Below are positions 1 to 9,132 of a DNA stretch of 64,000 bases, one piece after another. The position numbers and the translations under genes were made by a program. The notes below the pieces were generated by a model. That model was not told the DNA's origin. It saw only the letters and a program-made list of their open reading frames with translations, and made no database searches. This stretch comes from Hymenobacter artigasi (GTDB lineage Bacteria; Bacteroidota; Bacteroidia; Cytophagales; Hymenobacteraceae). The stretch's first letter is position 1; every line of letters starts with the position of its first letter. The stretch spans positions 62,001 to 126,000 of the forward strand of contig NZ_JAAVTK010000014.1 of NCBI RefSeq assembly GCF_012275535.1. The letters are read 5' to 3'.

Positions 1-2
1 CC

Positions 3-269
3 GGCCTGGCTTACCGCCCCGGCAGCCAGGTGCTGCTGCTGGTAGAAACCGAGAAGGACGTGGAGCGCGCCGCCAATTTCAAGGTGGGGCTGGAGTACCG
101 GCCGGTGCCGGTGCTGGCGGCCCGGCTGGGCCTGGCCTCGCTCACGGAGCAAGCCAGCGCGGGCATTGGCGTGCTGGCCGGCGCCTTCCAGATTGACTAC
201 GCGGCGGCGTTTCAGCAGGCGCTGGGCTTCAGCCAGCATTTGAGCGTGAGTAAATCGTGGGGGAAGTGA
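3..269 (+). CDS. C-terminal part of an outer-membrane beta-barrel protein (5' cut by window edge)
   Basis: The reading frame is open from base 3 and ends with TGA at 267-269, so only the last 88 residues are present. They consist of alternating hydrophobic/polar strands with repeated Tyr-Arg-Pro turns (AYRPGS, EYRPVP) and finish in a basic aromatic strand (LSVSKSWGK), as in bacterial outer-membrane barrels. The pattern VGLEYRPVPVLAARLG recalls PorV/UPF0164-like proteins of Bacteroidota, but that is a weak resemblance judged by eye. It lies 41 bp upstream of the helix-hairpin-helix protein in the same direction, a likely operon. The family assignment needs the missing N-terminus. Confidence 0.55.
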   Translation, partial: GLAYRPGSQVLLLVETEKDVERAANFKVGLEYRPVPVLAARLGLASLTEQASAGIGVLAGAFQIDYAAAFQQALGFSQHLSVSKSWGK

Positions 270-280
270 TTTTTAATTAG

Positions 281-442
281 TAATTGAGAATTAATAATTA
301 AAAATTCAGGATGGAAAACATAGTTGGTAAGTGGTTGGGTTGGGGCTGCGTTGGCTTACGGTGGGCCAGTAAGTCCTGGCTTTTCAGGGGCATTCCGAAG
401 CGGTTTATTTGGATTGTAGCTCTAATTATTAATTCTCAATTA
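281..442. repeat. AT-rich inverted repeat spanning a gene start (arms 281-300 and 423-442)
   Basis: The arm at 281-300 (taattgagaattaataatta) is the exact reverse complement of 423-442, and similarity extends to about 29 bp with two mismatches. The left arm sits between two genes; the right arm lies inside the next coding region, where it encodes hydrophobic residues of the signal segment. It belongs to the same general class of AT-rich repeats as those at 9009-9130 and 30843-30938. Confidence 0.8.
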
Positions 443-2533
443 TTAATTAATAATTACGCCAACGCCCAGGAGTATGTCCGCCGTGCGCCAGATTTGGACC
501 GCCTGACGCAGGAATTATTCGCCGAAATTCAGTCGGACGAAGTGCCCTACGAAGACCTGTACGAGACGCTGCTCCAGTACTACCAAACGCCCATCAACCT
601 CAACAGCGCCACCCGAGAGGAGCTGCGCTCGCTGCTGCTGCTCAATGAAAACCAGATAACCACACTGCTCAACCACCGCCAGGCCAACGGTGACCTGCTG
701 AGTGTGTATGAGCTGCAAAGCATTGAGGGCTACGACCTGCGCACCATAAATCGCATTCTGCCCTTCGTGAGCGTGCAAATGAGTGGGGCCAATTCCAGCC
801 GGGGCACGCTCTGGCAGCGCATTGCCCGCGAGGACAACAACGCCCTGTACCTGCGCTACGAGCGGGTGCTGCAGGAGCGCCAGGGCTACACGCCCCCCAC
901 GCTATACCAGGGCCGGCCCACTACCCGCTACCTCGGCTCGGCCGATAAGATGCTGATTCGCTACCGCGTGAGCCATACCAAGGATTTCAGCGTGGGCTTT
1001 TCGCTGGAAAAAGACGCCGGCGAGCCCATTGTGTGGAACCCTAACAAAGGGCAGTTCGGGGCCGATTACGTGTCGGCGCACCTGCTCATTCAGGAGCGGG
1101 GCAAGCTGAAGGCGCTGGCGCTGGGCGACTACCAACTGCAGTTTGGGCAGGGCCTGCTGCTGTCGTCGGGCCTGGGCGTGGGCAAGGGCGCGGAAACGAT
1201 TACCACGCTGCGGCGCTCGTCGGTGGGCGTGCGGGCGTATTCGTCGCTGCTTGAAAACTCGTTTTTTCGGGGCGGGGCACTTACGTATCAGGTGGCGCCC
1301 ACGGTGCAGGTCACGGGTTTTGTGTCGCACAAGAATGTGGATGCCAACCTGCAGCAAACCCAGGATTCGCTGGCGCAGTACGATGAGTTTACCTCGGGCC
1401 TGCTCTACACCGGCTTCCACCGCACGGCCTCCGAAATTGCCAACCGCCACCGGTTGGCCGAAACCCTCGGGGGCGGCAATGCTACCTACACCAGCCGCGA
1501 CGGCAACCTGGCCATTGGTGCCACCGGCTTGTTCACGCACTACGGCACGCCCATTCTCAAGCGCCCCGAGGCGTACAACTACTTCGAGTTCAGCGGCCGC
1601 GACAACCTGGCCCTAAGCCTGAACTACAGCTACGTGTACCGCAACTTCCTGCTTTTTGGCGAAACCGCACGCAGCACCGGCGGCGGCCTGGGCACCGTGA
1701 ACGGCCTGCTGGCCAGCCTCGGCTCCAGTGTGGATGCGGCCCTGCTGGTGCGGCACTACGATTCCAATTTTCACACCCTCTACGGTAATGCGTTCAGCGA
1801 GAATACCCGCAACATCAACGAAACCGGCGTTTATATCGGGCTAAAAGTGCGGCCCGTGGCCCGCTGGGAAATCTCGGCTTACTACGACCAGTTCCGCTTT
1901 CCGTGGCTGCGCTACCGCGCCAGCGCCCCCACCGACGGCCACGACGCCCTGCTGCGCATTGCCTACACGCCCACCAAAACCAGCCTGCTCTACGTGCAGC
2001 TGCGCCAGCGCCTGAAGCCCCGCGACCTGGCCAGCACCGACCTCAGCAATATCTATCCCACCCGCGCCCTGCCGCTGCCCGGCGAGCAGCTTCGCCAGAG
2101 CATTCTGGTGTACTACAACACCGCCCCCACGCCGCAGCTGGAGTTGCGCACCCGCATGCAGGCCTCGCGCCTGCGCGACGACGACGGCCTGGCCTGGCGC
2201 AGTGGCTACGTGCTGGCCCAGGACGTGGGCTACCAGTTCAACCGCACCCTCAAGCTCACGGCCCGCTACGCCATTTTCGACGCCGACGACTATGATAGCC
2301 GCCAATACGTGTTCGAGCAGGATGTGCTGCTGGCCGTGTCGGTGCCGGCCCTCTACGGCCAGGGTACGCGGGTGTACGGCCTGGCCGAAGTCCGCATCAA
2401 CCGCTCGCTCACCCTCTGGCTGCGCTACGCCGAAACCCGCTACCGCCACCAGGACGTGGTGGGCACGGGCCTGGAGTCCATCCAGGGTTCGCTGCGCGGT
2501 GAGGTGAAGGCGCAGTTGCGGGTGAAGTTTTAG
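311..2533 (+). CDS. Helix-hairpin-helix protein with C-terminal outer-membrane barrel-like region
   Basis: This is a 740-residue envelope protein. Residues 32-52 form a hydrophobic segment ending ANA|QEY, a plausible signal peptide preceded by an unusually long 30-residue leader. Residues about 94-152 contain tandem ComEA-like helix-hairpin-helix units (INLNSATREEL, then SVYELQSIEGYDLRTI). The rest, from about residue 165, is rich in alternating-pattern strands (YLRYERVL, LLIRYRVS, LWLRYAETRYR) and ends in a basic strand, VKAQLRVKF, as expected for an outer-membrane barrel. Such HHH-barrel fusions are common, uncharacterised Bacteroidota proteins, so the function is unknown. Part of the signal segment is encoded by an AT-rich inverted repeat. 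The ATG at 311 is the only start before the hydrophobic stretch. Confidence 0.7.
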   Translation: MENIVGKWLGWGCVGLRWASKSWLFRGIPKRFIWIVALIINSQLLINNYANAQEYVRRAPDLDRLTQELFAEIQSDEVPYEDLYETLLQYYQTPINLNSATREELRSLLLLNENQITTLLNHRQANGDLLSVYELQSIEGYDLRTINRILPFVSVQMSGANSSRGTLWQRIAREDNNALYLRYERVLQERQGYTPPTLYQGRPTTRYLGSADKMLIRYRVSHTKDFSVGFSLEKDAGEPIVWNPNKGQFGADYVSAHLLIQERGKLKALALGDYQLQFGQGLLLSSGLGVGKGAETITTLRRSSVGVRAYSSLLENSFFRGGALTYQVAPTVQVTGFVSHKNVDANLQQTQDSLAQYDEFTSGLLYTGFHRTASEIANRHRLAETLGGGNATYTSRDGNLAIGATGLFTHYGTPILKRPEAYNYFEFSGRDNLALSLNYSYVYRNFLLFGETARSTGGGLGTVNGLLASLGSSVDAALLVRHYDSNFHTLYGNAFSENTRNINETGVYIGLKVRPVARWEISAYYDQFRFPWLRYRASAPTDGHDALLRIAYTPTKTSLLYVQLRQRLKPRDLASTDLSNIYPTRALPLPGEQLRQSILVYYNTAPTPQLELRTRMQASRLRDDDGLAWRSGYVLAQDVGYQFNRTLKLTARYAIFDADDYDSRQYVFEQDVLLAVSVPALYGQGTRVYGLAEVRINRSLTLWLRYAETRYRHQDVVGTGLESIQGSLRGEVKAQLRVKF

Positions 2534-3218
2534 CGCTGGAGTTTTGGACCGGGCCCAATGCCAGGCGGCTCCACAACTATTGTTGTGGAGCCGCCTGGCA
2601 TTTCGCGCACGAGCACTACTCCCGGCTGTGGAGTTTGGGCTGTGCCCCGCCACATCGTCGCTAACCCAAACAGCATCTAAATCCGCAGCCTTGGCTTCTC
2701 CCCCATTCGCTCCCCGGCACCGAAGTGACGGGGAGCGAAAAAACACTAAGTCGTATTTGGAAATAATACTATAGAGCACCAACATAAAGGTGCAGCGAGC
2801 TTTCCTGCATAAATGCGAGATATTAAAAAAAAACTGAATTCAAAGATTGATAATTAATTATCGCATAATTACATTTTTAAAAATTGTGTTCATTGATTAG
2901 TGAGGACAGCGAGTAATTAGATATAAAAATTACAAGGCGTGAAAATGGGGTTTTAACCGCCGATAATTGGGTTTTGTCGAATATAAGATAACCTCTATTA
3001 ATTACAATACTAATTTTGTATTGATTAATTCTTAGGTCAATAATTGATATTAATATCTCATGCTTAATAGCATTGATATTCCTGGCTTCTCATTTCCAAT
3101 GTAATAAGAATGGAATTGCTGATTTGCGATTCCATTTTTTTGGCTCAAAAAATAGAAAAAACAGAATTAATAAATAATTGACCTGATTTTTGAAAATAAG
3201 CACACACAAGGACCATTC
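2534..3218. other. 685-bp intergenic region with hairpin and AT-rich promoter tract
   Basis: The first third is GC-rich and carries a strong hairpin (2557-2602). From about 2760 the composition turns sharply AT-rich up to the next start codon. It contains TAATTTTG at 3011-3018, a match to the Bacteroidota -7 consensus TAnnTTTG, but no TTTG at the expected distance upstream, so the promoter is only a candidate. I see no credible gene. Confidence 0.5.
2557..2602 (+). terminator. Perfect 21-bp stem hairpin after the HHH gene
   Basis: Stem 2557-2577 pairs with 2582-2602 around the four-base loop TATT, starting 24 bp after the stop codon. The left stem begins AATGCCAGGCGG and the right stem ends CCTGGCATT, followed by one further T. 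A Rho-independent-type terminator is the simplest reading, although the T tract is short. Confidence 0.65.
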
Positions 3219-6200
3219 ATGCAACGAGAATTACAATCAGGCCGCAAGCTGTTGGCAGTAGCTGGCAAACGACATTTGAACTACCTGCTACGCACAGGGG
3301 CTTTGGCGTTGTTGCTGGCGGGTACGGGCCGGCAGCAGGCGGCTGCCCAGGCGGGCAAAAGTGGGGTTGGCACGATAGCTACTACCAATGCCATCGTGAA
3401 CGAATACACTGCCCTGACGGCCAACGCGACTACGGGCGCGACTACCATCACGGTGGCCAGCAGCTCGCTGAACGCGAACAACCGCTTTGCTGCCCCGCTG
3501 GCGGCCGGCGACCTGCTGCTGCTGGTGCAGCCCCAGGGAGCGGCCATCAGCACCGCCGATGATGCCACCTACGGCACCGTGACGGCCCTCAACAATGCCG
3601 GCCGCTACCAGCTGGTTGAAGTTGCGGCGGTACCCACGGCCACTACTATTACGTTGAGCTGCAAGTTATTCAGCTCGTACACCACGGCGGGCCATGCCCA
3701 GGTAGTGCGCGTGCCGCGCTACACTACGCTCACCGTAAACACCAACATCAGCGTGAAAGCGCAGGCCTGGAACGGTACTACGGGCGGCGTACTGGCTATT
3801 GAAACCACGGGCAACGTAACGCTGGCAACCGGCGCTACGCTCGACGTGTCGGCCCTGGGCTTTCGGGGTGGCGCGTTGGAGCAGAACACCGATGCCGTTC
3901 CCAACAATGACCTTGGCTACCGCTCGACGGCCGATACCTACGCGGCTGAGAAAGGCGAGAGCATAGCCGGCACCATTGCCGAGTATGATGCGCTGAATGG
4001 ACGCTACGGGCGCGGTGCCCCGGCCAACGGCGGCGGCGGCGGCAACTCGCACAACGCGGCCGGCGGCGGCGGTGCCAACGTGGCCGTGGCCGGGACCACC
4101 TACACCGGCACCGGCAACCCCGACCGGGGTACCGGCAACGCCTACGACGCGGCCTGGAACCTGGAGGCGGCCAACTTTGCCACTTCCACCTCTTCCGGTG
4201 GCGGGCGTGGGGGCTACAGCTACTCCAGCACCAACCAGGATGCCCTGACGCTGGCTACCGGCCAGGCGGCCTGGGGCGGCGACAACCGTCAGAACAAAGG
4301 CGGCTTCGGTGGCCACCCCATGGTGAGCAGCGGCCGGGCCTTCTTCGGCGGCGGCGGCGGCGCCGGCGACTCGAACAATAACAGCGGCACGGCCGGCGCG
4401 GCCGGTGGTGGCTTTATCTACCTGGTAGCGGGCGGGGCCGTAACCGGCGGCTCGCTGCTGGCCGATGGCGGCTCGGTGACGGTAGTAAGCAACAACGACG
4501 GCGCGGGCGGCGGTGGCGGGGGCGGCAGCGTGGTAGTGAACTCGACCAACCTGACCACCACGGCCCTGCTGGCCCGGGGTGGCAAGGGCGGTAGCCAGAG
4601 CGCCCTTGCCGCAGAGGCGGAGGGCGCGGGCGGCGGCGGCGGCGGCGGCCTGGTGAGCTACACCAACGGCGCGCCTACCACCGACGTTAGCGGCGGCCTG
4701 AATGGAACCACGCTCTCAGGGTCGCTCACCGAATTCCCGCCCAACGGCGGCACCCGGGGCGGCGCAGGTCGTGCCGATGCCGGTGCCTGCTCGGTAGCGC
4801 TGTGCCAGACGGTGGCAGACGTGGCCACCAGCATCAGCTTTGGTACCAACCCCTTGCCCGCCAATCAGCAGGCGGTTATCAACGTGACGTTCATCAACAA
4901 TGGCCCCGACGCGGCGGATAACGTGACGCGCTTCGTGCAGCTGCCCGCCGGCCTGGGCGCGGGTGCCGTGACGGTGACCACCAGCACGGGTTCGGGTAGC
5001 TATGATAATACCAATGGCAAGGTAACATTCACCGCAGTAACAACCCTGGCTAACGGGGCCAATGCCAACGCGACTATAAAATACACACCTTCCGTGGCGG
5101 GCACCGTCGCAGTAACGTCCACCATCAGCACCACTACTTCGGAAGCGTGCCAGCTGGACGACGATAACTCGGGTACCAACAACCTGGTGGTGATTTACCC
5201 CGCCGATTTGAAAGTGACGCTGAGCGGTCCCAGCACGGCGGCAGCTGCTTCCAGTATTACGTATACGGCTACCGTGCAGAATATTACCCCAGCTGGCAGC
5301 TCTGGCACGGCCGATGCCACTAGCACGGTACTCACAGTGCAGTTGGCCAAGGCCCTGCTCACCACTGCTTTCCCGGTTGGCACGACGTATAATTTCGATA
5401 CGGGCATTGCCACGCTGGCCATTGGGCAGGTGAATCGGGGTACGACGTTGCCGAGCTTCGATTTTACCTTCACGCTGCCCAACAACAACCAGCCCGTAGC
5501 GGGCGTGGCCTCAGCCACGGCTTTTGAGCCCGACCCAGACGCGACCAATAATAACGGTGTGGCCAGCACCATGCGCGTGGCCACCACCGTAACCATGCCC
5601 GCCGGTACCGGCACCTGCACTGGCACCACCTACGACGGTTCGCCGGCTACGCAGGGCTTGTATACCGAATATTTCAAGGGCTATTTTAACGACGTGCTCA
5701 CGTTCTTCGACTCGCCCAAAGTGGCCGACTTGAAGCGCATTGACGGCAACGTGAACTATACCGCTAACAATGCCTGGGGCGATTTGTCGGGGGCTTTTGG
5801 CAGCGGCACGTTGACTAATCCAGATTCTTACAGCGCTCGCTACCGGGGCTACCTCAACATCATTACGGCCGGCGACTACACGTTCTCGATGCTCAGCGAT
5901 GATGCCGCTTATATTTGGCTCGACAACCAGGCCCGCGCCAACCCGTTGGTAGCTGCTAATACTGTGGTGAAGGATGCGGGCACGCATGCCCCGCGCACTA
6001 GCGTCGGCACCGCTGTATCCTTGGCGGCGGGCCCGCACCTTCTGTTGGCGCTGTACGGCGAAAATACCGGTAATAATCAGTTCCGTATTTCTTATTCCGG
6101 GCCCGATACCGGCAACACGACGATAACGGTTCCGGTGAGCGCCTTGTGCAGCCGTCAGTCCAGCAGCTCGTCTAGCAGTAGCCCACTGCCGGTAGTGCTT

Positions 6201-6737
6201 ATGGCTTTCACGGCCCAAGCCGATGGCCGCGCCGCCCGCCTGAACTGGCGCACCGCCACAGAGCTCCGCAACGACCACTTCGACCTGGAGCGTAGCCGCG
6301 ACGGCGTGGCCTTCCAGAAGGTAGCCGAAGTGAAAGGCGCAGGTTCGAGCAGTACTGTCCACGACTACAGCTACCGTGATGCTAACGCCGCCGAAATGGG
6401 CGGGGGTAAGGTGTACTACCGCCTGCGGCAGGTAGACCTGGACGGCAGCAGCGAGTTTTCGCCGGTGCGGACGGTGACCTTTGGCGTGGGTGCGGCGGGC
6501 TTCGTGCTGTTCCCCAACCCGGCGCAGCAGCGCGTGGGCCTGCAGCTGAGCTTGGCGGCAGCCGGTACCATCAGCCTCACCGATTTGGCCGGCCGCGTGG
6601 TTATGCAGCAGACCATTGAGGCCGGTGCCACCCAGCCTTCGCTCGACCTGAGCACGCTGGCAACCGGCATCTACGTGGTGCAGGTAACGCAGAATGGCCA
6701 GCACTTCATTCAAAAGCTGGTGCACACCGGCAACTAA
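3219..6737 (+). CDS. Large glycine-rich, T9SS-secreted surface protein with DUF11 and PA14 domains
   Basis: This is a 1172-residue exported protein. Residues 1-45 give a basic leader, hydrophobic core and AAAQA cleavage region. Residues about 265-480 are extremely glycine-rich, with runs of up to seven Gly. Residues about 530-790 resemble two DUF11-type beta-sandwiches (FINNGPDAADNVTRFVQLP). About 810-977 looks like a PA14 carbohydrate-binding fold (YTEYFKGYF, YRGYLNIITAGDYTFSMLSDD). A Ser-rich linker leads to a domain typical of Bacteroidota cell-surface proteins (LPVVLMAFTAQADG). Residues about 1094-1172 are a type A T9SS sorting domain (LFPNPAQQRVGLQ ending IQKLVHTGN). It is probably an adhesin or matrix protein displayed through T9SS; that role is inferred. 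It is transcribed alone behind an AT-rich region. Confidence 0.8.
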   Translation: MQRELQSGRKLLAVAGKRHLNYLLRTGALALLLAGTGRQQAAAQAGKSGVGTIATTNAIVNEYTALTANATTGATTITVASSSLNANNRFAAPLAAGDLLLLVQPQGAAISTADDATYGTVTALNNAGRYQLVEVAAVPTATTITLSCKLFSSYTTAGHAQVVRVPRYTTLTVNTNISVKAQAWNGTTGGVLAIETTGNVTLATGATLDVSALGFRGGALEQNTDAVPNNDLGYRSTADTYAAEKGESIAGTIAEYDALNGRYGRGAPANGGGGGNSHNAAGGGGANVAVAGTTYTGTGNPDRGTGNAYDAAWNLEAANFATSTSSGGGRGGYSYSSTNQDALTLATGQAAWGGDNRQNKGGFGGHPMVSSGRAFFGGGGGAGDSNNNSGTAGAAGGGFIYLVAGGAVTGGSLLADGGSVTVVSNNDGAGGGGGGGSVVVNSTNLTTTALLARGGKGGSQSALAAEAEGAGGGGGGGLVSYTNGAPTTDVSGGLNGTTLSGSLTEFPPNGGTRGGAGRADAGACSVALCQTVADVATSISFGTNPLPANQQAVINVTFINNGPDAADNVTRFVQLPAGLGAGAVTVTTSTGSGSYDNTNGKVTFTAVTTLANGANANATIKYTPSVAGTVAVTSTISTTTSEACQLDDDNSGTNNLVVIYPADLKVTLSGPSTAAAASSITYTATVQNITPAGSSGTADATSTVLTVQLAKALLTTAFPVGTTYNFDTGIATLAIGQVNRGTTLPSFDFTFTLPNNNQPVAGVASATAFEPDPDATNNNGVASTMRVATTVTMPAGTGTCTGTTYDGSPATQGLYTEYFKGYFNDVLTFFDSPKVADLKRIDGNVNYTANNAWGDLSGAFGSGTLTNPDSYSARYRGYLNIITAGDYTFSMLSDDAAYIWLDNQARANPLVAANTVVKDAGTHAPRTSVGTAVSLAAGPHLLLALYGENTGNNQFRISYSGPDTGNTTITVPVSALCSRQSSSSSSSSPLPVVLMAFTAQADGRAARLNWRTATELRNDHFDLERSRDGVAFQKVAEVKGAGSSSTVHDYSYRDANAAEMGGGKVYYRLRQVDLDGSSEFSPVRTVTFGVGAAGFVLFPNPAQQRVGLQLSLAAAGTISLTDLAGRVVMQQTIEAGATQPSLDLSTLATGIYVVQVTQNGQHFIQKLVHTGN

Positions 6738-6797
6738 CTAAGCAACTGGCATTTTGCCGCAGACTCTTCCTGCGTCGACATGACAAAGCGCTTATAA

Positions 6798-6850
6798 GTC
6801 AAAGCTAAAAAAGCCGTTTCCTGATTGGAAACGGCTTTTTTAGCTTTGAC
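6798..6850. terminator. 24-bp stem bidirectional terminator between convergent genes
   Basis: Arms 6798-6821 and 6827-6850 are exact reverse complements with loop TGATT. The stem includes an A6 run on the left and a T6 run on the right, so it can terminate in either direction. It lies between the convergent T9SS gene and the DUF3857 gene. The remaining 6851-7059 is AT-rich and shows nothing else. Confidence 0.9.
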
Positions 6851-7059
6851 TATCGTGCGGCAGTCACTAGCTGTGATTCAAAACCTCAGACTGGTGAATA
6901 GCAGTCCCAGCGAAGCGGCAATCGTTGGACGAGTTTCGCCCCTCTGAGGGCTCTACCCATTTATTTATTGGTTTTGCCATTAATCATAAGCCTATATGTG
7001 CCTGACGTTTAGTAGTGTATGATTTAGATTGTGTAATGATTTTAGATACAGGGGTCTGC

Positions 7060-9000
7060 CTAGCTCTCCGTTTTCAATAATACTACCTGCGTCTTATCGG
7101 CCACGCTGATTTTGCGGCGGAAGTCGAGGTAGCCGGCGTAGGCAGTTTTGGGCAGGTGGCCGCGCTTCAGCTCCAGCCGGCGGATATACTGAATGGTGCC
7201 ATCGGGCAGGGTGGCGTACTGGCTGGCGTAGGTGCCATAAGCGGTGCTGAGCTGTATGGGAGCGGGCAGGGTTTCGGGGTGGAAGCCAGTGGGCAGGTGC
7301 AGCCGCACGGTATCGGCGTGCAGGCTGGCGTGGTCGAGCCACAGGTCGGACTGGCGCTCGCCCACTTGCGCGGGCAGGGCGGGCAGGCGGCTCAGCAGGT
7401 TGGGGTTGATGAACACGCGCTTGCCGCTGGGCGGGGCAAAGCCCGGCAGCGCCAGCGCCAGGTGCTCAACCACGCCCGGCAGCGGACCGGCCGGCGCGGC
7501 GGCCAGGCTCAGCTTGGTGAGGGTGAAAGTGGAGAGCCGCAAATGGTCGGTGACGTACTTTTTCTGTTCTGCCGGCCCCAGCTCGTGCAGTAGGGCGGCA
7601 TACAGGTCCTGCTCCTGGCCGATGCGCAGGGTGCGGGCCGTGGCCGTGGCGCTGCCCGTAGCATCCAGAAACAGGTCGAGGCGGCGCACCTGGCGGTTTT
7701 CGGCGGTGCCGTAGCGCGGCGTAGCCACTAGCTTGCCGCCCTCGGGCGTGAGCAGCAGCGCGTGGCGGTTGCCCGTGAAGCTGCCCATGTAGCCGAAGGC
7801 GTTGGTCTGGCTGGTGCATTCCAGCCACAGCGTGTCGGCCCGGTCGCCCTTGGCCGGCGGCACGCACACAATAACGTGGTTGAACTGGGTGCTGGGAAAG
7901 TCGGCCCGGATATCGGGTTCGTCCGGTCCGGCTTTCACCAGGGCCACGCAGGCGGGTACGCCTGCCGTCTTCAGCAAGGCCACGGTGTAGTTGCTCAGGG
8001 CCTTGCAGTCGCCGTAGCCGTTGCTGGCCACCGAGCTGGCCGGGAAGGTCTGCCAGCCCCCCAAGCCCAGCTGCACCGAGATGTAGCGGGTAGTGCCCTG
8101 CAGCATTTCGTACACGCGCTGCGCGCGGGCGCGGGCATCGGGGGCGTCGCGCACCAGGGCCTGCACCTTGGCCAGCGTGGCGGGCGGCAGCACGTCGCGG
8201 CCAGCGTTCAGCTCGTAGCTCCACAGCCCAAGGTTCTGCCAGGAGGCTGCCGAGCCTTTGTGGCCCTGCACCTCGAAGGTGCCGGGGGCCATGGCCACGG
8301 TCGGCGTCAGGGTGGCCAGCGGTGGCGCGGCTTCTTCCTCATCCACGGCGGGCAGGTTGGCCAGGTGCCACTCGTAGGTTTCCTGGCCATTGGTGCTGGT
8401 GTGGGCCACGGCGGTGCCGGCGGGCAGCTGCCGCTCCTGGTAGCGCAGGGGCAGGGCGGTGGGCGTGGTCACGCGTAGGCTGGCGCTTTGCACGGCCAGG
8501 CCTTCGGCTTCCTGCGGCTGCCAATGCGGGTAGAACAAGGGGTTGTCCGACACCGTTTCGTAGTCAAATTCTACGGTGTAGGGCGTTTGGGGCTGGCGCA
8601 GGTCGGCGTAGCGAATCCGGACATCGGTCATCAAATCGTTGCCGCCCACGCCCTGGTCGTGGATTTCGGCGGCCCGCAGCTGGTGCAGCAGGCGGCCATC
8701 GGCGTCGTACACGGCCCCGCGCAGGTAGCTCAACGATTCGAGGTCGTAGTAATACTCGCCATGCCGGCCAAAGTCGTCGCCGGCATCGCTGAGCACCGTC
8801 ACCACGCGGTGCACGGTGTGCACCAGCCGGCCCGCCGATTTCACGGTCACCACCTCATCATTGGCCCGCAACACGGCGTTGGCTCCTTCGCGCAGGGCCG
8901 CCGGAATATCAGCCACCGCATATTTGGGCGCGGGGGCAGCCGGGTGCACCAGAAAGCTGCCAAGTGGCAGCACGGCCAGAAAAGAGAGCAGGGCTTTCAT
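7060..9000 (-). CDS. DUF3857 / transglutaminase-like exported protein with intact cysteine
   Basis: This 646-residue protein has an N-terminal signal sequence (residues 1-22). A DUF3857 beta-domain follows (about 30-240, with typical VHRVVTVLSDAGDD). Then comes a transglutaminase-like core (about 285-400). The core keeps the nucleophile motif NGYGDCKALSNY with Cys332, the downstream FNHVIVCV histidine, and a LWLECTSQTN segment at the usual acidic position. A C-terminal DUF3858-like beta-domain completes it. The family is widespread in Bacteroidota and usually of unknown substrate; peptide cross-linking or hydrolysis in the periplasm is only a guess. It is the most diverged of three DUF3857 genes in a row on this strand and is separated from the others by an AT-rich repeat. 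Confidence 0.8.
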   Translation of the reverse strand: MKALLSFLAVLPLGSFLVHPAAPAPKYAVADIPAALREGANAVLRANDEVVTVKSAGRLVHTVHRVVTVLSDAGDDFGRHGEYYYDLESLSYLRGAVYDADGRLLHQLRAAEIHDQGVGGNDLMTDVRIRYADLRQPQTPYTVEFDYETVSDNPLFYPHWQPQEAEGLAVQSASLRVTTPTALPLRYQERQLPAGTAVAHTSTNGQETYEWHLANLPAVDEEEAAPPLATLTPTVAMAPGTFEVQGHKGSAASWQNLGLWSYELNAGRDVLPPATLAKVQALVRDAPDARARAQRVYEMLQGTTRYISVQLGLGGWQTFPASSVASNGYGDCKALSNYTVALLKTAGVPACVALVKAGPDEPDIRADFPSTQFNHVIVCVPPAKGDRADTLWLECTSQTNAFGYMGSFTGNRHALLLTPEGGKLVATPRYGTAENRQVRRLDLFLDATGSATATARTLRIGQEQDLYAALLHELGPAEQKKYVTDHLRLSTFTLTKLSLAAAPAGPLPGVVEHLALALPGFAPPSGKRVFINPNLLSRLPALPAQVGERQSDLWLDHASLHADTVRLHLPTGFHPETLPAPIQLSTAYGTYASQYATLPDGTIQYIRRLELKRGHLPKTAYAGYLDFRRKISVADKTQVVLLKTES

Positions 9001-9008
9001 TGAATGTG

Positions 9009-9130
9009 AGTTAAGAGTTAAAGGTTAAGAGTTAAAAATTAAAGGGTAAGAGTTGAGGGTTAAAGGTTGCCGAGCGCAGTTTCAACTCTTAACTCCTAAC
9101 CTTTAACTCTTAACCTTTAACTCTTAACTC
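9009..9130. repeat. AT-rich tandem/inverted repeat of a GTTAAGAGTTAAAG unit
   Basis: The left half contains several direct copies of gttaagagttaaag-like units. The right half, 9083-9130, carries their reverse complements (aactcttaacctttaactc). A GC-rich loop around gttgccgagcgcag separates the halves. It fills the gap between two minus-strand DUF3857 genes and can fold into a long hairpin. Confidence 0.8.
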
Positions 9131-9132
9131 AT

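Noticed and set aside
902..1540. Long antisense frame within the HHH/barrel gene
   Set aside because: High GC content keeps complementary frames open; its product is His/Arg/Gly-rich without domain features, and the opposite frame has clear signal and barrel structure.
3219..6737. Glycine runs of the T9SS protein considered as ice-binding or silk-like repeats
   Set aside because: Gly runs are irregular and interspersed with ordinary beta-rich sequence; no periodic ice-binding or silk motif is visible.
9009..9130. Short tandem repeats considered as a CRISPR array
   Set aside because: Units are about 14 bp, adjacent without spacers, and form an inverted pair; there are no cas genes.
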